Assembly (NCBI GenBank): GCA_029204225.1
Contig: CM055092.1
Location: forward strand, 24,412,881 to 24,476,880
Length of the DNA: 64,000 bases
DNA from: Diphasiastrum complanatum
Taxonomy: Eukaryota > Streptophyta > Lycopodiopsida > Lycopodiales > Lycopodiaceae
Reading direction: 5' to 3'
Shown: one piece after another, positions 57,188-64,000 of the stretch
Numbering within the stretch: position 1 is the stretch's first letter
Layout of the letters: each line of letters starts with the position of its first letter
The notes under the pieces: model-generated
Database searches by the model: none
What the model saw: the letters and a program-made list of their open reading frames with translations, nothing else
What the model was told of the DNA's origin: nothing
Program-made: the position numbers and the translations under genes

Positions 57188-58300
57188 CACCAATGTAGCT
57201 AGTTTTACCATATCTTGACAATTTGCACACATCCACATGAAATTGCTCAAACATGATATAGAAAAAGTAAAGTAAACTTAAACCTTGCTACTCCTTTGAT
57301 CTTAGTTGTGCCTTCAATATGCTGTAAAATCAGATCCATAACACCTTTGCCAATTACCACTCCTTTGATGCTCTTGACTGGCTCCAAATTGCCAACTTCC
57401 CTTTTGACTAGTTGAAGCGCTTTGAGATCAACCTCTTGATCTTTAACTTGACCATTAAAGTCATTGAACAAAATTTGTCTTCCAGATCCAATACTTGATT
57501 TTATAGCAAGATAACATCCATCCACTTGCATATCTCCGTGTACACAAGAAGATCTTCCAAAAGATCTTTCACTCTTCATAAGAGTTCGATACTCAAGATC
57601 CATTGCTTGGATCCACTCCTCTTCTTTCCTTGCTTGATCTACACTTGTAGGCTCATCCAAAGAGGCAACATAATTTCCAAAAACTACTTGCTTACCCTTT
57701 TGATCATATGTGAGCCTTGAAGGTACTTGTCTTTCTCTTGATGTTCTCCTTGGCTTTTGGCTTGATGAAGGTCCATCATCATCACCATAAAAAATAGGAT
57801 CATTTTCATCAACATCAAGAATGTTAGTTCCATCCACACTTCCATCAATCATGTTTGAAAAAACTTTTGGAATGTTCCCTCATAAAAAACGACATCTCTA
57901 CCAACAATCACCTTGTTAGTAGAAGGAATGTAAACCTTTTAGGCTTTACTCACCTCACTATATCCAACAAAAATACCTCTGCTTGAAGATGGATCCTCCT
58001 TGCTCCTATCATCAAGAGTAATGTTGACATAGCATATGCATCCAAAGGTTCTTAGAAAGTTGACACTCGGCCTCCTCTTGAATAGTATCTCAAAAGGTGT
58101 CCTTCCATCCAAAATAGCACTCGGCCACCTATTGCACAAGAAATTTGCACACAACAAAGCTTGATCCCAAAATGGTTTTTCAAGATTAGCACTTAACATC
58201 ATAGCTTAAGCACTTTCACCCAAAGTCTTATTCTTCTTTTCAACCACTCCATTTTGTTGTGGGGTCCTTGAAGGTACACACATATTGGCTAGCTTGAAGG
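57188..58300 (-). mobile_element. Copia A-5: RT-less copia fragment, inverted partner of A-2
   Basis: Minus strand: integrase end (58255-58200), DQALLCANFLCNRWPSAILD, FLRTFGCICYVNITLDD, SEVSKA, a one-base frame break near 57940, then an open frame of 201 codons (57852-57247). That frame runs GPSSSQKPRRTSRERQVPSR, EYRTLMKSERSFGRSSCVHG, DFNGQVKDQEVDLKALQLVK, SIKGVVIGKGVMDLILQHIE. So linker and insert are one reading frame here. The copy is cut after GKTSYIG at 57188. Its outer flank (58300-58480) matches 52010-52180. Confidence 0.78.
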
Positions 58301-59958
58301 TACATACATATTGGTGCTCGCGGGTGATGGAAGTGTGAGGTGGTGCTAGTTGGAAGCCATTGGGCAAGATAGCGGACTTGCATTGGATGAGCTATGTGTG
58401 GGACATGCAGAGGATGAAAAATGGGTCAATAATCACACTTTGGATGCTCTTGGTGAGTGGTGAGTGTGATGATTTTGTGGTTTTACAGTCAGTAAGTCAA
58501 TTCTAATCAAGTCATTGTAGTTGTGGAGCAGTGTATCAGGTTTGTCATCGGAGAGATACATTTCAACTGCCAGTTTGGGTAAGTCAAGTCAATTTGTCAT
58601 ATCAGTGTTGCATCAAGGATGCAGATTTCAGGGATGACAGGTCGTAGATCGTTTGGTTTGGGCCATGGAAGATCTCACAGGTTCACTTGGACGGATATTG
58701 GCATGCACCGTCATGTGAGAGACTTGTTGGTGGCTTTGGAGTTCACATCTCAGTGTATTCTTAGGGAATGGTTTGGAACCATTCACAGGAGTAGCTTGGA
58801 GCTAGCTTGGGCGAATACAGGTGGGCACTACAGGGTAGATGCCCAAATATTTGTGATCAGAGATGGCATTGAAATACTTGGTAGGGATAACACTACACAA
58901 TGACATGGGATGACCATCAGAGGGCAGCTATTTCATACTGGACTTGAGTCATTGGCATGGACATGACTTATAGGTGGGATTCATGATGGAATGAAAACAC
59001 TGCAAATGCAAATGGACAAAGTGTGAAGCTTTGAGAGCTAGCTCTAGGTTGGAGAGCTGATGGAGATCGCACGGGGTGTGATCAGAGGGCAAAAACTATC
59101 ATGGGTGTTTTGCTACTGATCTACTACTGTAGGGGACACTGATGGTGAGGACTTCATGGTGTGCTCATTTGGGAGTACAGGTTGGCATTATAGCAAGGGG
59201 CCAATTTTAGACATTGGCATCGATGGGGAGGCATCTACCATCACGGGCATGGATAAGCTATCTATAGCTTTCATGCAGTTGGCTGTATTTGTAAGAGTCT
59301 AGGCTTGGCACAGGTATTGGAATTTCCATGGTGCAGATTCTCAAGCTATATACCTCAGTATGAGGGATCAGCTTTCAGGACTTATTGGACAGTTGGATAT
59401 GCCTGGACATGAGAGCATATTGGTACAGGTGCAGGCCATGGTTGAGGACGTGATTTGGTGACCAGTGGTGTAGCAGCAGATGTACAAGGTGGCACAGGTT
59501 CTGGTACGACAGGATACCACTTATGTGCAGGCCTTGGTCATGTATTGATGCTTTATCATTCGTGTTGGTTTGCGTGAGTGTGTGTGGGCTTGCATGTTGC
59601 CTTGTCACGGGAGTTTAGATCTGAGTCAGAATTTTATGTGGCTGTGCATTTGCTACGGTAAAACAAAGTAGTCATTTATGTTGATTGACTTGTCATTTTC
59701 TACTAGCTATCTATCTGGTGAGGATGCAATCTTATGGTGGCAGTAAGATTTCCTCAGGTTGAGCCTCAGCTGCTCATTTATATCAGCTTTACAGGTTCGT
59801 ACTTGTAAGTGTCTGATAGGATGTCAACCTAGCTAGATGGAGGATGTAAGTCTGATGGTGGCAGTGGGATTTGCTCAGTTTGAGCCATGTCGCTCATGTG
59901 GTCCACTGTGGTCAAGTTGGATTGGGGACGAGTCAGTTGGTCGAGAGTATGGTGGTAG
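58301..59958 (-). mobile_element. Repeat F, copy 4 (longest)
   Basis: Inverted relative to F2 and about 490 bp longer (59100-59595). On the plus strand an open frame (58619-58903) reads MQISGMTGRRSFGLGHGRSH, then DIGMHRHVRDLLVALEFTSQ, the same as 51582-51851. Another stretch at 59340-59455 reads AIYLSMRDQLSGLIGQLDMP. I recognise no family. F4 is interrupted at GGTGGTAG|ACTCTC by the gypsy-2 LTR, as comparison with F3 (56449-56463) shows. Confidence 0.65.
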
Positions 59959-60867
59959 TGTTGCGCCGGTGCCTCAAAGGGCGCTGGGACTTGAGCGGTT
60001 TCCCCAACACGTGCTTAAGTCTAACATTCATCCATCATGCACTTATGTAAAAGCCAACTCAGAAACGTAACAACCTTAACCATTCAGACTTAAGAAAACT
60101 GGAATCCCAACCAACCCGAAAGCCAACTCAGAATCCGTCCCCAAAAGGTAACCAAAGGCAAAGACAAGCCACACATGAAACCCAAGGCATAGTGGTCACC
60201 AAACTGACCAATTGGCATAGCGGCAAGCCCCATGTCGATGACAGGGACCCTTAGGCGCCAGCGATGCAAAAAGGTTGTAGTAAGGGTCCTTCCACTTGGA
60301 CCAGTCCCGGAGGCAAAACCGAAATGGTAATCATCCCCAAGGATCAACTTTATTAGATTTGGAAGAGGTTACATTCATACATAGACTGACCGGTCTCGGG
60401 GTCACCAGCACGTGCTGGGCATTGTGCTTGGCTCATGCTGGTAGAGGGAGCTGAGACCTGGTGACTGGATTCCTGGCGCTGGTTGAGCTGCCCACGTTTC
60501 TGTCTGCCAGACTCCCCCTATAGTTTAGCTGTGATTCGGCGCACCCCCTCTGTTCTGAAACATAGTGCTTTCTGGTAAAGCACGCTTTTTGGGACTTATT
60601 TTTTATTTTGCTAACTAAGCCTGGCAAAATCAGTCTGGCTCTCGGACATGGGTCCCGGGAGCCGTTCTGGTGGCAGAATCAACTTGCTTCCTGACTAGGC
60701 CATGACTCGAGCTCCAGAGCTAGCTCATGACTTGTGACTACTTGACTGGCTCACCACAGGTCGGAGGCTCAGTCCTTGACGTTCTAACTTGCTCTGGGAC
60801 CTTAGGGAGTGTCACCCCTTAGAGTCTTATAGGGCACACTGGGTGCACCTGAGTCAGCTTTACAACA
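59959..60867 (-). repeat. 3' LTR of the chromovirus gypsy-2
   Basis: Minus strand starts TGTTGTAAAGC (60867) and ends GGCGCAACA (59959), 909 bp with TGTTG/CAACA ends. A TATA-like CCCTATAAGA lies at about 60819-60828. It is inserted into F4; GGTAG (59954-59958) would be one half of the target-site duplication, the other lying beyond the window. Confidence 0.85.
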
Positions 60868-60881
60868 TCCTCTCCTCATTT
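60868..60881 (-). other. Polypurine tract of gypsy-2
   Basis: The minus strand reads AATGAGGAGAGGA directly before the LTR start, fitting the plus-strand priming site. Confidence 0.8.
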
Positions 60882-61108
60882 GAAAAAGCTGATGTCCTTA
60901 TCAAGGCCAAACTAGACCTAGGACGTATGGCACGGGCTTAATTCACCGGCCTTAACAACTTTGAATTACAAAATACATTGGCAGTAGCATAGGAAAAGTG
61001 TAGATAAAGTTCACTTACGTAAAACCTGTGTAAAGCTGCAAGTGATTTATTGGCAAACTTAAGAAAAATACCGGGAAGTTCCTTGAACTTCAGAATGGCC
61101 ATGAATGT
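60882..61108 (-). other. Untranslated 3' region of gypsy-2
   Basis: Non-coding sequence between the pol stop and the polypurine tract. Confidence 0.6.
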
Positions 61109-63302
61109 TTATGTAGGAGGCATGCCGCCAGGTAGTTCTTTGTGTGCTAATCTTGGAAAACGGCTATTGCGTTGGTTCTTCTGCAGATAATCTGCTATTA
61201 CTTCAGGGGCTCCCTCCTTAAGTTTGTCTTCGTACTCCCAAGAAGCCTCAATAAGTGGAGCCCGTAGCTACTTCACTAGATATTCACGTTGAATGCCAGT
61301 TCGCTTTCTATGTGTCAATATTTGTTCTGGTACAAGCTGCCTCTTCGTATCATCAAGTGTCGTTGGTGGGTGACAGAGTTCGTGTTGCCGATCAAATCGC
61401 TCATCTGGTTTATACCGTTTGAGTAATGAGATATGAAACACATTGTGTATATCCAAGCTGGATGGCAGCGCTAATCGGTAAGCCACTGGGTTGATCTTCT
61501 TGGTGACATAATATGGCCCCGCATAAGGTCAAGCGAACTTACGAGAAAAACCTTTTGGTAACGCAATGTTCTTTGTGTTCAGCCATACTTGATCACCTTC
61601 CTCAAATTCCAGTTCTCGTCGATGTGGGTTTACGTCAGCTGCCATACTCCTTTGTGACTGCTCTAAAAATGCCTTCACCTCTGTCAGCTTTGTGTGCCAC
61701 TCATTGATGAATTCCTCTATAGTGGGTACTGGTGTTTCCTGCACGCCTGTAAGAAAAGAGCTTGGAACAATCGGTAGCCGACCATTGCTTATCTCGAAGG
61801 GTGCCCTTCCAGTAGATCTGTTCACTTGGTTGTTATGTGCAAACTTGAGAATATCCAAGTAGTTGACCCAATCGGATTGGTCCTAAGCGACATAATTTCG
61901 TAAATATTGTTCAATCTGTCGATTGACTCGCTCCGTTTGCCCATCCGTCTGAGGGTGATATGTAGTACTGAAATTCAGTCCGGTTCCCACGAGGCGAAAT
62001 AGACAATTCCAAACCTTTCCGACGAACTTGGTGTCTCGGTCAGAAATAATCGTTCTAGGTAGGCCGTGGTATTTGAAAACACATTTGAAAAATAACCTTG
62101 CCACTTCTTCAGCTGTCACTGAACTTTTAGTTGGTACTAGATGAACTTGCTTTGAAAACCGGTCAACCACCACCTTGAAATATATTGTTCATCAACGTGC
62201 AAAAAGTGGCTGGTGCGTTTGTTATACCGAATGGCATCACCAGGAATTCGTGACTCCCGTACCGCGTTCGAAATGCCATTTTGTGCTCATCACCTTTAGC
62301 TATTCAAATTTGATGACATCCAGATCTGAGATCTATTCGGCTAAAGTATTTGGCATGTTTGAGTTGGTCGAATAGGTCATCAATTCTAGGCATGGGGTAC
62401 TTGTTCTTGATGGTACTCTTGTTAAGCATGCGATAATCCACACACATTCGAAGAGTTTTGTCCACCTTTTCCACGAACAACACTGGGGCTCCAAAGGTTG
62501 AAGCGCTAGGTCTAATAAAACCTTTGTCTATCAATTCACCAAGTTGTCATTTCAGTTCCACCAACTCTTCTTGTGACATTCTGTAGGGTGCTCGTGAAGT
62601 TGGCTCTGTTCCTGGTACCAACTCAATTTTATGGTCCACTGGTCTTCGAGGAGGTAGCTTAGATGGGAGTTCCTCCGGGAACACATCGCTAAATTCTTCT
62701 AACAGATCTGCCACTTCTTTTGGCAAGGTTTCTTGTCGCACACTTTTCCCTTCTGGGACTTCTCGACAGATGCAAAGAAAGCACTTTGACCTTTTCCCTT
62801 TCGCCATTCTTTTCATCGCTAATGCTGCAACCAGATTTTGTTCAATATCGGTATCCTTAGCATTTCCTCCGGGCAGGGCTTTTGTCATGCAGATTTGTCC
62901 CTTATAATCCAAGAGGACCAAGTTTGAGCTCCTACCCAAAACTGCGATACAGTGTTCATTTAACCAAGGGAGGCCCAAAATCACATCAAAGGCATCCATC
63001 TCTAAAATCACAAAGCTAAGTTTAGCCTTCCATCTTCCAATCTACACCGGGATGTTCAATGTCGCTTTGTCTGCATCTAGTGCTCCCTTCGCTGTTTCTA
63101 CCTTGAGAGTAGATGTAACATTCGTCGGCAAGCTGAATTGTTCCATTACGCTCCTTGAGATATAGTTATGTAAAGCTCCGGAGTCGATTATGAAATTTGA
63201 CTTCCTCCCCGCGATCATTCCTGATAAGAATAACAATCTTGAACCAATCTTGGGGGTTGCCCCATGGAAGTTCCTTTCCATACTTGTGCGTCGTCCACTC
63301 AT
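61109..63302 (-). pseudogene. Gypsy-2 pol: protease, RT start, integrase and chromodomain, RT core deleted
   Basis: Minus strand from 63302: protease FIIDSGALHNYISRSVMEQF (about 63201-63145), EMDAFDVILGLPWLNEH, PVDHKIELVPGTEPTSRAPY, RT start [68 protein letters not shown] (about 62245-62190), then at once [17 protein letters not shown] of the integrase, YHPQTDGQTERVNRQIEQYL, and a C-terminal chromodomain (HRKRTGIQREYLVK, then ASWEYEDKLKE) ending at TAA 61109-61111. The YLDD motif, RNase H and integrase N-terminus are gone. The Trp of YLVKW is a TAG. Several other stops (about 61885, 62540, 61532) are present. The chromodomain places it in the chromoviruses. Confidence 0.88.
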
Positions 63303-64000
63303 AAATGTAAGCTCCTCTCACAACTCCCAACTAGATTAGATCACCTGGATCAAAACAAGTAGTCAGGGATAATTTAGGTCTAGGCAAGCACACCACAAAC
63401 GAACATACCAACCAAAGCTAAACAGAGGATCCCTCTCAAGTCACATTCCCCTTGAGACCGGACGTAGGATCTTTGACTAGCCGCGCCCACACAAATCTAT
63501 CACAGAATTAGCCCACGGGGAAACATCCATCCAACCATCCATGCTTTCACCATTAAGTAGCACATTGCCTCAGTCACGCCCCACCACTTTTTGGTCGATA
63601 GCCCTTATAGCTAAACGATCGGCAGCTATCCCCCACCGGCAGCTAACCAGCCGTGCTTTACACCCGAATTCGAGCAGCATCTCTGTATCAATGGTTAACC
63701 CGTACAGTTCGAATATGTCGCCCCGCACCCCACAAGGTACAGACCGTCCTTCACCTACCTAGGTAGCACGTTGCCTCATTCGTCCTACATGCAGACAGCG
63801 CCAGGCCCGAACCGCGAGAACTGACCGTGCTTACACCTCGAGGGCAGCACTTTGACTCATCAAGTCCCCCGTTCTGTTGACCACCCCGACCGTGGACGCA
63901 CCCGTGCTTACACTGTGGGCAGCACCTTGCGCAACGGTTGTCCTGACAAATCCCAAAATGTGGCCATCCCTGTGAGACTTGCGTAGCTGACCGGCTAGTC
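63303..64000. other. Probable gag side of gypsy-2, with weak 80-bp repeats
   Basis: No gag motif could be read. CCGTGCTTACAC recurs at about 63822 and 63901 with a variant at 63650, each followed by GGGCAGCAC or a similar phrase, which suggests a degenerate tandem unit of about 80 bp. The gypsy-2 5' LTR must lie to the right of the window. Confidence 0.35.

Overview
This window looks like a gene-poor, repeat-dense nuclear segment of a land plant. The signs are spliceosomal introns, tnp2/DUF4218 CACTA transposases, many Ty1/copia and Ty3/gypsy fragments (one with a C-terminal chromodomain), long TC/GA microsatellites, and no bacterial operons or ribosome binding sites. The species cannot be named from the sequence. 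Almost every coding region is a broken transposon gene. The only candidate host gene lies on the minus strand at about 36.1-37.8 kb.

Layout. 1-6.0 kb: two CACTA transposase remnants, a tRNA-like SINE head and a little-featured gap. 6.1-10.3 kb: a copia fragment of family A, joined head to head to a minus-strand copia 5' end (gag, protease, PBS, LTR). 10.3-22.4 kb: copia family B remnants, a third CACTA copy that is the inverted partner of the first, and a solo LTR with a 5-bp target-site duplication inside a family B gag. 22.4-26.4 kb: a tandem array of roughly 350-386 bp monomers with strong inverted repeats, split by a copia RT/RNase H/LTR fragment. 26.5-33.0 kb: a composite copia region with LTR, PBS, a decayed gag-protease, an intact gag-protease ORF of 407 codons, an RT-less continuation and a 3' LTR. 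33.4-38.8 kb: microsatellites and the host gene. 39.1-42.9 kb: a composite repeat (E-F) followed by two tandem arrays. 45.2-48.1 kb: a decayed gene resembling the DUF7869 family. 48.2-50.5 kb: a deleted gypsy element. 50.5-60.0 kb: a large inverted arrangement of E-F units and copia family A. 60.0-64.0 kb: the 3' LTR and pol of a chromovirus that runs off the right edge.

Three patterns stand out. First, copia family A keeps an integrase tail and an RNase H tail, but its reverse transcriptase is replaced by a shared reading frame that I do not recognise; this recurs at three loci, so the RT-less form has itself multiplied. Second, loss of the RT catalytic core recurs in unrelated copia and gypsy elements here. 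Third, the E-F composite carries exons and introns of the 36-kb host gene, so that gene was captured at the DNA level and copied at least three times.
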